Shown piece by piece: positions 8,356-17,701 of a stretch of 64,000 nucleotides of DNA. This DNA is from Gloeotrichia echinulata CP02 (GTDB lineage Bacteria; Cyanobacteriota; Cyanobacteriia; Cyanobacteriales; Nostocaceae). The position numbers were made by a program, and so were the translations under genes. The notes beneath the pieces are model-generated. The model was not told where the DNA came from. It did no database searches and saw only the letters and a list, made by a program, of their open reading frames with translations. Location of the stretch: assembly GCA_038087035.1 (NCBI GenBank), contig CP051187.1, positions 310,001 to 374,000 on the forward strand. Direction: 5' to 3'. Each line of letters opens with the position of its first letter. Positions within the stretch are counted from its first letter, which is position 1.

Positions 8356-9354
8356 TTATTTGGCGCTATCGGGATTAATTTGAATTACTTTATTAAAATC
8401 ATTTCCTTGTTTGTATAACTGTGGAGGATTATTGACAGAATTATGTGCTAAAAAAAACCACGTTGCTACGCTAACTGCAATACAACTAACTATACTTGTC
8501 AAAACTATCCTGATTTTTTTCTGATTCCGACTTTGCGGCTCATATTCATGATTCTTTAATTTTTTCAGATCGTTTAATACTTCCCTCGCAGACTGGTAGC
8601 GTTTCCGGTAATCAAAGCGGATCATTTTGTCGAGAATTTTTGCTAATTCTGTGTTAACTTGGGGAATTTGATATCGCCAGAGAATTTCACCAGTAAGTAC
8701 ATTTTTATGACTTGGTAATATAGCTATTTCGTTGGGTGTTAAACCTATGAGTGCAGCTATCGCCAGTATACCTAGAGCATATATATCACTATTGTATTGG
8801 GATTTTCCATGCAATTGTTCTACTGGTATATATTCAAGATTACCAACAATAGTAGTGACAATTTCTTTAACGGTACCAAAGTCAATTAAAACTAACTTTT
8901 TGTCTGACTCTCGGCGAATCATATTTGCAGGTTTAATGTCCTGATGAATCACCTCACGGCTATGGACAAATACTAATACTTCTAATATCTCTGATAAGAG
9001 ATTAATTACTTCGTCTTCACTCAACGGTATTCCTTGTAAAATTTCCTCAGTTAACGGATTACCGGGAATGAATTCTTGGACTAGGTAGAATTCTTCATTT
9101 TCTTCAAAATAAGCAACAAGCTTCTGGATTTGGTCGTGTTCCTGACCTAATAGTTCTAAAATTTTGACCTCATCCGCAAACAAGCACCGCAGAATTTTTA
9201 AAGCTTGGGGATTGTTACTAGCAGGATGGAGCTGCTTTAATACAAATTTGCTGTTGGGAAGGCTAGCATCTTCGACTAGGTAAGTTTGCGCTACTTCTCC
9301 CACATTCAGAACTGTCAGTATTCGGTAACGAGCATCCAAAAGTTGATTATTCAT
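8356..9354 (-). CDS. Serine/threonine protein kinase, membrane-anchored, truncated TPR tail
   Basis: A Hanks-type kinase of 332 residues. The kinase domain (about 8-265) shows the ATP lysine (FVLKQL), the catalytic loop HQDIKPANM (Asp present, Arg of HRD replaced by Gln) and the DFG magnesium motif. A DIYALGILAIAALIG segment also fits cyanobacterial kinases. The glycine loop is weak (NVGEVAQTYLV). A transmembrane helix follows at about 278-300 (RIVLTSIVSCIAVSVATWFF). After it only about 25 residues remain, ending DFNKVIQINPDSAK, one half of a TPR repeat. Relatives usually carry several TPRs here, so the C-terminus appears cut. Target unknown. Confidence 0.87.
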   Translation of the reverse strand: MNNQLLDARYRILTVLNVGEVAQTYLVEDASLPNSKFVLKQLHPASNNPQALKILRCLFADEVKILELLGQEHDQIQKLVAYFEENEEFYLVQEFIPGNPLTEEILQGIPLSEDEVINLLSEILEVLVFVHSREVIHQDIKPANMIRRESDKKLVLIDFGTVKEIVTTIVGNLEYIPVEQLHGKSQYNSDIYALGILAIAALIGLTPNEIAILPSHKNVLTGEILWRYQIPQVNTELAKILDKMIRFDYRKRYQSAREVLNDLKKLKNHEYEPQSRNQKKIRIVLTSIVSCIAVSVATWFFLAHNSVNNPPQLYKQGNDFNKVIQINPDSAK

Positions 9355-10235
9355 GAAAATAAATATAGCTTTATACTCTCTTGTTTGATTATAGCTTGCG
9401 TATTCTTACCGATTTTTAATGTTGCTGCTTAGATAAAAATCAGTAAAAAGTCAAGTTACCTGTGATATATCTTTAATCAAAAATTAGTCTTGACTATACC
9501 TAAAATTTTATATAGTAATCTAGTTAATTTTTGGAAAAGTATCAGTATTTTTAGCTGCGTAGCTCGGTGCAAATAAACCGTACTGGTGAACGCGAGTGCT
9601 TCTGGGACAGAAAAGCATCGTTATTTGTCCTTTGTTATTCTTAATTGCTAAGGGTTTCACGCTTTTTTCGTTTTTTAACACAGTTCGCTTTATTCCTGTC
9701 TACTGACTTAGCTACATGGCTGATACATGCAGGTTTTGCCTGATATTGCTTAGTCTATATGTATTTTAGAAATCAAATAGTAGTCCTATAGTTACTTTTT
9801 GTATCTATGAAAAATATTTATATATAACCTACGCACTCTAGAAATAGGACATTATGTATATACGGCAATTATGTCATCTCAGGCTTTTGCCAACTACCTT
9901 TGGATAGAGAGCCTGCGAGCGCTAATCATGGAGAACTCAAACTTTATTCCGCGACTTGTTACCTAAAAATCGACATTGTGTATCTGAACATTTTTGTCAA
10001 GGAGTAAATAATACTATAATTAAATATGGTGATCTACGACCAGGTTTGACTAAGTTGAAAACCCCTAAATAGAAAGAGATGGCGCTGTTTACCTTCTCCA
10101 AATCCCCTTTTTATTTCTGGTGTAGAAAAGTGAAATCCTCTTTTCCTATTTCTTCAGTGTTCCCACTCATGACGAGCGATGCTAAACAGTGTACAAACGT
10201 ATTAATTCGAATCACAAATCATCCTCTATAAAACA
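9355..10235. other. 881-bp intergenic region, no gene recognised
   Basis: No convincing ORF, tRNA or known RNA. GGTGCAAATAAACC at 9569-9582 also occurs at 11279-11292, directly beside an IS200/IS605-type end. The region is AT-rich, with scattered TATA-like boxes. Confidence 0.5.
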
Positions 10236-11114
10236 TTGAAAATCTACGGATTTGGACGAAACGAAGACCAGGCAGCTAATGCAAAGCGTCAATTACTCAA
10301 GGCTCTATATTGTCGTGATATAGCTGCTATTAATACCCTAATTAGGCGTTGGCAAAAAATTATCGGGTTACAAAAATTAACAGATTTGATTTGTAACCAG
10401 GTATTGGTCGAATGCGATTCTGACAGCCACAGTTGGTTTATGCAAATTTTTCTAGGGAAATCTGAATATGAACAAATGCAGCAATTAGCCCAACATAACG
10501 TTTTTCAAACATTAGTAAATCAAGGTTTGGAACCTGGTAGAGATTTCAGCATTGGGTATGGTGGCGACATCATGATCAATGATTTGGCTAAGGAAACCTT
10601 ACACCGGCGACTGCCAGAGGAGCGCCAGGTATTTTTTCAGGTACAATTAGAAAGTATCCCAGTCTCAAATCAAGTCACCGCTATTGAACGGATGTTGGGG
10701 TGTCCATTCTTTACAAATTTGACTGAGATTGCATCTCAACAGATCAAGCTGCTGAGTAATTCTCAAGCAGCTGCTTATTTGGGAGTGCTGCTAGCTGGGT
10801 TAGTCACCCGTCATCCAAGTCTTCAAGATGCTAACTTTCCTACAATATTCATTTTCAGCAGTCTCCAAGGGCTTCCACAACAACGAGCAATAGCCATCCT
10901 CAACGATCAGGAAAAAAACCCCGAATTCGATGAACGAATCATCTTCCAGCATTTACTAGCAGCACTCGGCGACAGCAAATATGAATCTATCACTGACGAA
11001 GATGGCGGTATCAGTCTCGAACAACTGAAAAAACTTGATTTAGTTTGGTGCGGAGAACGGCCGATTTCGCAAATAATAGCTATGATGGAAAAATGGCAAC
11101 TTAGAAATGGTTGA
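10236..11114 (+). CDS. Hypothetical cyanobacterial protein
   Basis: A 292-residue soluble protein that I cannot assign. It has no signal peptide or membrane helix. It is rich in helical segments (QAANAKRQLLKALYCRDIAAINTLIRRWQKIIG...) and has a central mixed region (EPGRDFSIGYGGDIMINDLAKE). The first in-frame ATG is codon 69, and an in-frame stop lies 33 bp before the TTG at 10236, so TTG is the likely start unless the 5' end was lost. An STRR tract (ATTTGTC/ATTGGTC) begins right after the stop. Confidence 0.55.
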   Translation: MKIYGFGRNEDQAANAKRQLLKALYCRDIAAINTLIRRWQKIIGLQKLTDLICNQVLVECDSDSHSWFMQIFLGKSEYEQMQQLAQHNVFQTLVNQGLEPGRDFSIGYGGDIMINDLAKETLHRRLPEERQVFFQVQLESIPVSNQVTAIERMLGCPFFTNLTEIASQQIKLLSNSQAAAYLGVLLAGLVTRHPSLQDANFPTIFIFSSLQGLPQQRAIAILNDQEKNPEFDERIIFQHLLAALGDSKYESITDEDGGISLEQLKKLDLVWCGERPISQIIAMMEKWQLRNG

Positions 11115-11195
11115 TGGTTGTCATTGGTCATTTGTCATTGGTCATTTGTCATTTGTCATTGGTCATTGGTCATTTGTCATTGGTCATTTGTCAGT
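11115..11195. repeat. STRR heptamer tract (CATTGGT/CATTTGT)
   Basis: About ten consecutive 7-bp units alternating TCATTGG and TCATTTG directly after the preceding gene. Confidence 0.9.
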
Positions 11196-11295
11196 CGTAA
11201 CTACTTTTAACAGTTGACGGTTTTCGCCTTGTCGCGTTGTTCTGGAGATTGCTTTTTTCCCTAGTACAGTAAGGTAAGGTGCAAATAAACCATCC

Positions 11296-11715
11296 TTGAC
11301 ACTCTCAGGTCTAAAGACACTGAGATTCTACAGACAGAGTAAAACTCTCGCTACGACCGTCAAACGCCGTCTACCTAGTCACTCTAAGTCAAGCTTAGGT
11401 TTCTAGCTACTTTTATTTTTTCCAATGCTTTGGTGAATCCATCACTAAGCCAAGACGCGGTACGCTCCGCAACAAGCCTTTATTTGCTCTTTCCTGTCAT
11501 ACTGCGCCAGGACTTAAACCTAACCGTTGTTTCATAGGAGCCGGGATTTCTCCGATACTAGGATGCTTCAACACGTAGATGTTTTTTGTTCTTACTCACG
11601 CTCTAATTTTAACACAAATACCACTGCGACTAAAGTCGCTCGTGCCGCTTCCCTCTCAGCACTGAAGTGTCTGAGTTTCCCGCATCCCGCGAGGTTCTAT
11701 GAGAAACGTGACCAA
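11296..11715 (-). mobile_element. IS200/IS605-derived relic, copy 1 (right end plus tail, no tnpB)
   Basis: Reading the minus strand, a conserved block begins TAGAACCTCGC...GGGAAACTCAG (about 11705). It passes CGTGTTGAAGCATCCTAG and GAAATCCCGGCT (11540-11590) and ends in a hairpin plus tail GAGAGTGTCAA at 11296-11328. The same succession of blocks occurs at 56522-56947. The terminal hairpin with a GAGTGTCAA-type tail matches the IS200/IS605 right end at 4473-4505. No intact tnpB remains; between the blocks the two copies have diverged. Confidence 0.55.
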
Positions 11716-11780
11716 GCCTGAAAAAAAGTAATTACGTTAGCGTAGCGGGGCGTAGCCCATTACGCGCAGCGGTACTAGTC

Positions 11781-13601
11781 CTACGCTGGAACTACAAATT
11801 TTTCAGTACCAGCAAGCCCAAAGGCGGCGTGAATGACTTGCAAAGCTTTCACACCTTGCTCTTGTGCCACAACACAGCTAATTTTAATTTCAGAAGTGGC
11901 GATCATTTGAATATTGATTTGGTTTTCGGCTAGGGCTGCAAACATTTTAGCGGCGACACCTGGCTGTTTTACCATACCTGCACCCACAATACTTACCTTG
12001 GCGATCGCACTGTCAAGCACTACTTCACCCCATCCTAATTCTGCTGCAGCTTGGGATAGCATTTCTTTGGTATTTTCACCATCCATCCGGGCGACGGTAA
12101 AAGCAATATCCCGCCGGGGAACTCCATCAACTACCCGACAGCGTTGAGATTGAATAATCATATCAACGCTGATGTTGTTTTGCGCTAATAATCCAAACAG
12201 CTTCGCCGCCATCCCTGAACGATCTGGGACTTGGCGAATGGCCAGACGCGCTTGATTCATATCCAAGGCCACGCCGCGCACAGGAGGGATTGGGGCGAGG
12301 GGAGAAACAGGGGATGGGGGGAAACTTGTTTCCTTGTCTGCTGCGATTTCAAAGGCGTTGCGGAGGGCGGTGATGGCGCGATCGCATTCTGTGGCGTTGA
12401 CTACGCAGCTGACTTTGACTTCACTGGTGGAAATCATCTGGATATTGACGCCTGCTGCTGCTAAAGTGGCAAACATCTGAGCTGCAACCCCAGGACGCCC
12501 AATCATTCCCGCCCCCGCGATGCTGACTTTGGCGATATTTGGCTCTACCATCACCTCCGCTTCCTCTGCTTTGGGATGGGATGGATTTCGCAGTGCGGGG
12601 GCGATCGCTGCTGCAACTGCTTCTGCCCGCTTTAATATTGGTGTTGTTACGGTAAAAGCAATGTCGTTACTATTGCCTTCGTGTATTGACTGAATAATCA
12701 AATCCACGTCTACTTTTTGTCGGGCAATTTCGCCAAATAACCGTGCTGCTACCCCTGGCTTATCGGGTACACGCAATAAAGCTACCTTGGCTTGGTCTGT
12801 GTCAAATTCTACATTATCTACTGGACGGGCTATTTCTAGATTCACTAGCGATCGCCCTGGGATTTGCGCTGATGTTACCCATGTTCCTGGGTCTTCAGTC
12901 CAACTAGACCTAACTACTAGGGGTACTCCATAATTACGGGCAATTTCCACGGCTCGCGGATGAAGCACTTTTGCTCCCAAGCTTGCCAATTCTAACATTT
13001 CATCGCTGGTAATTTCATCCATCAGCTGTGCCTCTGGAACTAGGCGGGGGTCTGTAGTTAAAATCCCTGGCACATCCGTATAAATTTCACAAAAATTCGC
13101 CCGTAATGCCGCCGCCAGAGCCACTGCAGAAGTGTCGGAACCACCACGTCCCAAGGTAGTAATTTCTAATTCTTCGGTACTAGCTACGCCTTGAAACCCA
13201 GCTACTACAACTACTTGACCTCGGTTAAGATGACGCTCAATCCGACCTGTGGCAATATCTAAAATTCGAGCGCGGGTGTGTTCAGCTTCCGTAACAATTC
13301 CTACCTGAGCGCCAGTCATCGAAATTGCTGGCTGTCCTTGTTCCTGTAATGCCATAGTCAGCAAGGCAATAGTTACTTGTTCGCCAGTGGAAAGCAGCAT
13401 ATCCATTTCCCGCCGGTTAGGATTTCTCGATATTGCATTGGCTAGTTTGACTAGTCCATCGGTGGTTTTACCCATTGCCGAAACCACCACCACCACTGAA
13501 TTTCCTGTTTTCACCGTCTTGCACACGCGCTGTGCAACAGCTTGAATACGTTCTACTGAACCGACCGAGGTGCCACCGTATTTTTGAACTATCAGCGCCA
13601 T
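11781..13601 (-). CDS. lysC: Aspartate kinase, with four ACT domains
   Basis: Catalyses ATP-dependent phosphorylation of aspartate, the first step to Lys, Thr, Met and Ile. The catalytic domain starts MALIVQKYGGTSVGS, followed by VVVVSAMGKTTD, LLSTGEQVT and TLGRGGSDTSAVALAAAL. Two pairs of ACT repeats follow (LRVPDKPGVAARLFG..., KVSIAGAGMIGRPGVAAQMF..., and again RQVPDRSGMAAKLFG..., KVSIVGAGMVKQPGVAAKMF...), as in cyanobacterial enzymes of about 600 residues, implying feedback control by end products. I chose the ATG at 13601 because homologues begin MALIVQKYGG; an upstream in-frame start at 13655 is less likely. Confidence 0.97.
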   Translation of the reverse strand: MALIVQKYGGTSVGSVERIQAVAQRVCKTVKTGNSVVVVVSAMGKTTDGLVKLANAISRNPNRREMDMLLSTGEQVTIALLTMALQEQGQPAISMTGAQVGIVTEAEHTRARILDIATGRIERHLNRGQVVVVAGFQGVASTEELEITTLGRGGSDTSAVALAAALRANFCEIYTDVPGILTTDPRLVPEAQLMDEITSDEMLELASLGAKVLHPRAVEIARNYGVPLVVRSSWTEDPGTWVTSAQIPGRSLVNLEIARPVDNVEFDTDQAKVALLRVPDKPGVAARLFGEIARQKVDVDLIIQSIHEGNSNDIAFTVTTPILKRAEAVAAAIAPALRNPSHPKAEEAEVMVEPNIAKVSIAGAGMIGRPGVAAQMFATLAAAGVNIQMISTSEVKVSCVVNATECDRAITALRNAFEIAADKETSFPPSPVSPLAPIPPVRGVALDMNQARLAIRQVPDRSGMAAKLFGLLAQNNISVDMIIQSQRCRVVDGVPRRDIAFTVARMDGENTKEMLSQAAAELGWGEVVLDSAIAKVSIVGAGMVKQPGVAAKMFAALAENQINIQMIATSEIKISCVVAQEQGVKALQVIHAAFGLAGTEKFVVPA

Positions 13602-13699
13602 AACTTTATCTTTAATCAATTTTGCTTCCTGTTGGGTCAGGAAACTTTCTTGCATTCCCCATTCTTTAGTTTACATAAAATTGCGATCGCTCTCAAAAC

Positions 13700-13825
13700 C
13701 TTTTTTTGATATTAATCAATGTGAAAATACGGTATAATCCTTTAATGGTTTGCAAAGTCCGCCCCACCTATTTGGGTTAATCCCCGAATGGGGCGGTGTT
13801 TCTTTGGGGAAATTTATTTGTTCGT
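13700..13825 (+). ncRNA. Candidate small RNA or attenuator hairpin
   Basis: A TATAAT box at 13733-13738 is followed by a strong stem, CCGCCCCA (about 13760) pairing with TGGGGCGG (about 13790), around a smaller GGGTTAATCCC stem, then a T-rich stretch. This could be a short transcript between lysC and the psb32-like gene, or just a bidirectional terminator-like structure. No known RNA family was recognised. Confidence 0.3.
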
Positions 13826-13927
13826 AGTTGCGCTCCGCTAAAGCACGGGGTTTGAACCTATTTTTCTGATGATTTTGTCAGTGGTTCTGTAGTATTTTTG
13901 GTGAAAGTCTCTCTGCGAATTCATCTG

Positions 13928-14665
13928 ATGAAACACCTCCTCCCGCAAGTATTTAACAGTACCAAGCATCTGATCAGGCTAATCCTGCCGTTGGTAATGA
14001 TCATTTTAGCTTCTTCGCTGATTACCGCACCTGCATTAGCTACAGGTGTTTATCAAATACCTAACCTCGTACCAGGGGACAAAACCTGGGTTGTGGATCA
14101 AGCAGAAGTCATCAGCCGTTTCAATGAAGGAAAGATTAGTAGCGCCTTTGAGGATTTAGCCAAACAAACAGGAAGCGAAGTCAGAATTGTCACGGTTCGC
14201 CGACTCGACTACGGAGAAACACCAGAAAGTTTCACCAAAGCGTTGTTTGAAAAATGGTTTCCCACCAAAGAAGCACAAGCAAATCAGACCTTATTGGTGA
14301 TTGACACAATTACCAATGGGTCTGCCATTATTACTGGGGATACAGTTAAATCTTTGCTGTCAGACTCTATCGCCCTGAGCGTAGCGTCTGAGACATTATT
14401 GCTCCCCTTGCGTGAAGGTAATAAATATAACCAAGCATTTCTAGATGCTAGCGATCGCCTAGTCACCGTTCTTGCTGGTAAACCTGATCCAGGTCCACCG
14501 CAAATCACTGAGAAAGTTCAGGTAGAAAGCACCTTTAAAAAAGCCGGAGAAACCGACAAAGGTAACGCCACTGCTTGGGTAGTAGGACTGATAATTGCTG
14601 CTACCGTTATCCCGATGGCAACTTACTACATCTACCAAATTAATCAACCATCAAGCAATGGGTAG
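13928..14665 (+). CDS. psb32: TPM-domain protein, Psb32/TLP18.3-like
   Basis: An exported, membrane-anchored TPM-domain protein. From the ATG at 13928 a signal peptide ends at APALA. The TPM domain (about 45-190) contains TWVVDQAEVISRFNE, VRIVTVRRLDYGETPESF, ALFEKWFPT, TLLVIDT and SDRLVTVLAG. A C-terminal helix (VVGLIIAATVIPMATYYI) anchors it. This architecture matches cyanobacterial Psb32 and plant TLP18.3, lumenal proteins that help protect or repair photosystem II. GTG at 13901 or TTG at 13898 would add a few residues. The GAGCGTAGCGTCTGAG stretch at about 14384 resembles the genome's palindromic repeats but lies in frame. Confidence 0.82.
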   Translation: MKHLLPQVFNSTKHLIRLILPLVMIILASSLITAPALATGVYQIPNLVPGDKTWVVDQAEVISRFNEGKISSAFEDLAKQTGSEVRIVTVRRLDYGETPESFTKALFEKWFPTKEAQANQTLLVIDTITNGSAIITGDTVKSLLSDSIALSVASETLLLPLREGNKYNQAFLDASDRLVTVLAGKPDPGPPQITEKVQVESTFKKAGETDKGNATAWVVGLIIAATVIPMATYYIYQINQPSSNG

Positions 14666-14765
14666 TACACCCGTAGGGGCACAGCAGTGCCCCTACATCT
14701 GGCAGTGCAACATTTTACCGCATCTGAGTGGAAACTGCTATAGAACTATGCAGTTAACTCATAAC

Positions 14766-15112
14766 TTCATATCTTGCACCTTTACGCATAAACCATGAAT
14801 CGAGGAAAATAACGTTATATATCAATACAGTTCAGTTAAGGAAAATTGTCGTAGGGGCACGGCACGAATAAAATTGTCATTAGAAGAAAAGATTTTGGAT
14901 GCCGTGCCCCTACACTGTATACCATTCGAGCCTAACTGAACTGTATTGCGTTATATATTTTACTTTGTATAAAGTTAGTTTTAAGTCCTCTTATAGAGGA
15001 CTTAAGCTATGAGACAGGGACTTAGAGTCCCTGGCGGATTTGTTAGCACCGCGAAAATCTATAAATACTTAGTGATTTTTGTTGTGCATTATCTACCTAG
15101 TGCAAGATCTGA
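14766..15112. mobile_element. MITE family B, copy 1 (carries nested family A element)
   Basis: The left terminus TTCATATCTTGCACC (14766-14780) and right terminus TAGTGCAAGATCTGA (15098-15112) are inverted repeats. Imperfect 12-bp flanks (TTAACTCATAAC / TTAACTCTAATC) look like a decayed target duplication; the right one overlaps the stop codon of the DUF4346 gene. The interior matches copy 2 at 31489-31700 (for example TTTAAGTCCTCTTATAGAGG and CTATGAGACAGGGACT), except that a 126-bp family A element is inserted at 14823. Confidence 0.8.
14823..14948. mobile_element. MITE family A, copy 1
   Basis: 126 bp with 16-bp perfect terminal inverted repeats (CAATACAGTTCAGTTA / TAACTGAACTGTATTG). It is flanked by the perfect 10-bp duplication CGTTATATAT at 14813-14822 and 14949-14958. 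The interior is a GTAGGGGCACGGC palindrome. It sits inside the family B element. Confidence 0.93.
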
Positions 15113-15118
15113 TTAACT

Positions 15119-15508
15119 CTAATCTTGAATGTACTCTTGTCCTGTTACTAAAGCCATCTCGGCGCGGACAAACTCCCGACCTAAATAGGCTGCGTGATCT
15201 AACAGCGTCACTGGACAGGGTTGAGTTGCTTCAAAAATCTTTACACTAAGTTCCTTTGCTGTTCTCCCACTAAATACAGTTGTGTGAGTGCGTTCTACTT
15301 TTCCCTTTGCGGGAATCACTTTCCCTGTTTCTGGATCGACGGCTAAACCACGCTCGTCAATCACATTTGTGAAATGCTTGGCATAAATTAACCGCGCTTC
15401 GCGATCCAAGTAAATAATAAAATATCCACTAGGGTCAAGGTCAATATGACGCTCAGAAAGCTGGTTATCTATTGCCGCCAAATCTTCAACTATCAGATTC
15501 ATGGTCAT
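15119..15508 (-). CDS. DUF4346-domain protein
   Basis: A small (129 residues) conserved cyanobacterial protein matching DUF4346. Characteristic stretches are HIDLDPSGYFIIYLDRE, LIYAKHFTNVIDERGLAVDPETGKVI, and the C-terminal LLDHAAYLGREFVRAEMAL. DUF4346 is distantly related to methyltransferase-associated domains, but no function is established to my knowledge. It begins 7 bp after the stop of the acyltransferase gene on the same strand, so the two are probably co-transcribed. A MITE abuts its stop codon. Confidence 0.8.
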   Translation of the reverse strand: MTMNLIVEDLAAIDNQLSERHIDLDPSGYFIIYLDREARLIYAKHFTNVIDERGLAVDPETGKVIPAKGKVERTHTTVFSGRTAKELSVKIFEATQPCPVTLLDHAAYLGREFVRAEMALVTGQEYIQD

Positions 15509-15515
15509 GCTTAAA

Positions 15516-16775
15516 TCAAATACCTTCAGGGTTTTTACACTCTAATTCAAGTGTAATTCCTTCGTTGCTATCTTCTAGTACATTCTGGGATGTTTGGATT
15601 TTATTTTCTGTAAAAGGTAACTCAGTATTAATCGCCTCTATTTCCTGTTGTTCGAGTTGATTTACTTCACGAATATAAGGAAGTAAAATTTGTTCTAAAC
15701 GCCGATTGTAAAAGCGGTGCAGACTGTGATTAGGGGTAGCGGGAAAACCGCGCCGTTTTTTGTGGCTTCCACCAGCGCCAGGGTCAAAAATTTGGATACC
15801 GTGAGCGATCGCCCACTCAATCGGTGCATAATAGCAAGCATTAAAATGCAAGCAATCTATCTCCTGAAAACTACCCCAATAGCGACCGTATAATCTATCG
15901 CCCTTAAACAGACAAAAGGACATTCCCAAGGGTTGGCGATCATCTTGCTCACTGTATGCGCCGACAAACAACACCCGATGGCGATAATTGCTGTGTAATT
16001 GCTCAAAAAAACCTTTGGTTAGATATTTGCTCCCCCACCAGCCGAATTTATCACAGGTATCAGCATAGAACTGGTACATCAAAGGGAAAAGGGACTGAGG
16101 AATTTCATCACCACTCAGCGATCGCAGTTGTAAACCAGCCTTTTGGACTGCTTTGCGTTCCCGTTTAATATTACGACGCTGATTGGCATTAAATACCGTC
16201 AAGTAATCATCAAAAGTCTTAAACCCTGCATTTTGCCAGATATAATTGTGGTGCAACCAAGTTGTAAACCCTTGTCGTTCCAGCACTGGGCGCCATTGGG
16301 GATCAACATAGAGAAAATGACACCCAGAAATCCGATTCTGAGAGCAGAAGGAGTCAATTTCATGCACCATCAAAGCGGTGATCTCATCTTCATCTTCCCC
16401 TGGTGCAATTAAAAATCGATAGCCTTCAGCCGGGGTAAATGGCGTCATCCCCAACAGTTTTGGGTAATATTCTACCCCAAGGCGCTCCGCTAAATTTGCC
16501 CACTGGTGATCGAACACAAATTCCCCAGCACTATGACCTTTAAGGTAGAGTGGGGCCGCAGCAATCAACGTTCTGTCTCGCCACAATGTCAGGTGATTTG
16601 GTAACCAACCAGTTTTAGCCGTAGCACTGTGGGAAATTTCCAGATTATTCAGCCACTCCCACTCTAAAAAAGGGGTTTTGAGTGGTATTGCTAAAGCATC
16701 CCATGCATTTTGTGGGACCTCAGCAATTTTGTTGATCCAAAGGATAGAATAGCGAGGCTGGGGTTTTTCTATCAT
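15516..16775 (-). CDS. FemAB/GNAT-like acyltransferase (peptidogalycan biosynthesis family, COG3146)
   Basis: A 419-residue cytosolic protein of the COG3146/DUF482 family within the GNAT/Fem acyltransferase fold. Typical parts are TPFLEWEWLNNLE near the start, a PLYLKGHSAGEFVFDHQWA region, HNYIWQNAGFKTFDDYL, FNANQRRNIKRERKAV and the C-terminal FDPGAGGSHKKRRGF. Members are thought to transfer amino acids or acyl groups in envelope or peptidoglycan metabolism, but the substrate is unknown. The ATG at 16775 is preferred over an in-frame TTG at 16796. It probably forms an operon with the DUF4346 gene that follows. Confidence 0.8.
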   Translation of the reverse strand: MIEKPQPRYSILWINKIAEVPQNAWDALAIPLKTPFLEWEWLNNLEISHSATAKTGWLPNHLTLWRDRTLIAAAPLYLKGHSAGEFVFDHQWANLAERLGVEYYPKLLGMTPFTPAEGYRFLIAPGEDEDEITALMVHEIDSFCSQNRISGCHFLYVDPQWRPVLERQGFTTWLHHNYIWQNAGFKTFDDYLTVFNANQRRNIKRERKAVQKAGLQLRSLSGDEIPQSLFPLMYQFYADTCDKFGWWGSKYLTKGFFEQLHSNYRHRVLFVGAYSEQDDRQPLGMSFCLFKGDRLYGRYWGSFQEIDCLHFNACYYAPIEWAIAHGIQIFDPGAGGSHKKRRGFPATPNHSLHRFYNRRLEQILLPYIREVNQLEQQEIEAINTELPFTENKIQTSQNVLEDSNEGITLELECKNPEGI

Positions 16776-16825
16776 CTTGTGGCTTTGAAGATACAAAAAT
16801 TAGCAAAAACTTTATTTAGCGTATA

Positions 16826-17569
16826 CTAATCTGCTAGTCGTTGCAGGCGATAGTGCAAAAAGACTTCCTGTTCAACTTGGTCAACTTCTAACAGTTCCAG
16901 TCTGTGAGCGAATTTGTCCAGAAATCCTTGACCTCCTACTGGCGTGGGCGCAGTTGCACCACCTAAAATCAATGGACAGATAGTTAGCCAGAATTCGTCA
17001 ATTAAATCCAGTTCCAGCATCGAAGCGACTAATTCACCACCTCCCAAAACTCCTAAGCGTGTTATATGATGTAGGTTTACTAGGTGTTGTAAAGCAGCGG
17101 TAGTATCTACTTTGCCCCCAGGGGTTTCAAAAATCAAAATTTGTTCAAATCCTCCAGGAAAATCCAGTAATGGACAACTCCGCGATGTCGGTAGTGTCTT
17201 TAACCGTGCTTTCCAGGAAAGCGCCCCCGCTGTTGTCGTCAGCAACCAGCGTTTAACTGGCTGTTGGAAAAAATGAATTTCCGGATTAAGATTAGCAGAT
17301 TGTGTAATGACTATATGAACTGGCTGGGCTGATTTGCCCTCCTGAGTTCGATGTTGTAGCAGTGTGGGATGTGATACGGTTAATGTGGTTCCGTAGGCTT
17401 CTAGAGTGCCAGTACCAAACATAACGGCATCACAGGCAGCAATTTGTTTTTCCAGGTGTGCTTTATCTACTTTTGAGCCAAACCGAGCAGGCGATCGCCT
17501 GAAATCTGCTATTTTGCCATCTGCACTCATTGCCAAAATCACTGTGGTATGAGGACGATGTTGCATCAT
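16826..17569 (-). CDS. RibD C-terminal-domain reductase
   Basis: A 247-residue protein made only of the RibD C-terminal (dihydrofolate-reductase-like) domain. It has TTVILAMSADGKIAD at the start, DAVMFGTGTLEAYGTTL, a nucleotide-binding GVLGGGELVASMLELDLIDEFW segment and the C-terminal PLILGGATAPTP. The family reduces the pyrimidine intermediate in riboflavin synthesis using NADPH, but stand-alone members may have other substrates. No deaminase domain is present. The start MMQHRPH at 17569 fits. Confidence 0.85.
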   Translation of the reverse strand: MMQHRPHTTVILAMSADGKIADFRRSPARFGSKVDKAHLEKQIAACDAVMFGTGTLEAYGTTLTVSHPTLLQHRTQEGKSAQPVHIVITQSANLNPEIHFFQQPVKRWLLTTTAGALSWKARLKTLPTSRSCPLLDFPGGFEQILIFETPGGKVDTTAALQHLVNLHHITRLGVLGGGELVASMLELDLIDEFWLTICPLILGGATAPTPVGGQGFLDKFAHRLELLEVDQVEQEVFLHYRLQRLAD

Positions 17570-17701
17570 TGAATTGGTGTAATAATTTGTCTATTCTCTC
17601 TGCCAGTACAGCACAGCGTCAATAAAACAACCAGACCAAATCTGACAAAAGCTGACAACATAGGCGTTTTGCGTCAGCGAATTTTCAATTTCCCGTAGGG
17701 G

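Noticed and set aside
8188..8418. 76-residue plus-strand frame after the coiled-coil protein
   Set aside because: It covers palindromic repeats and runs antisense into the end of the kinase gene.
11527..11721. 64-residue plus-strand frame
   Set aside because: It overlaps the IS relic on the opposite strand and is not recognisable.
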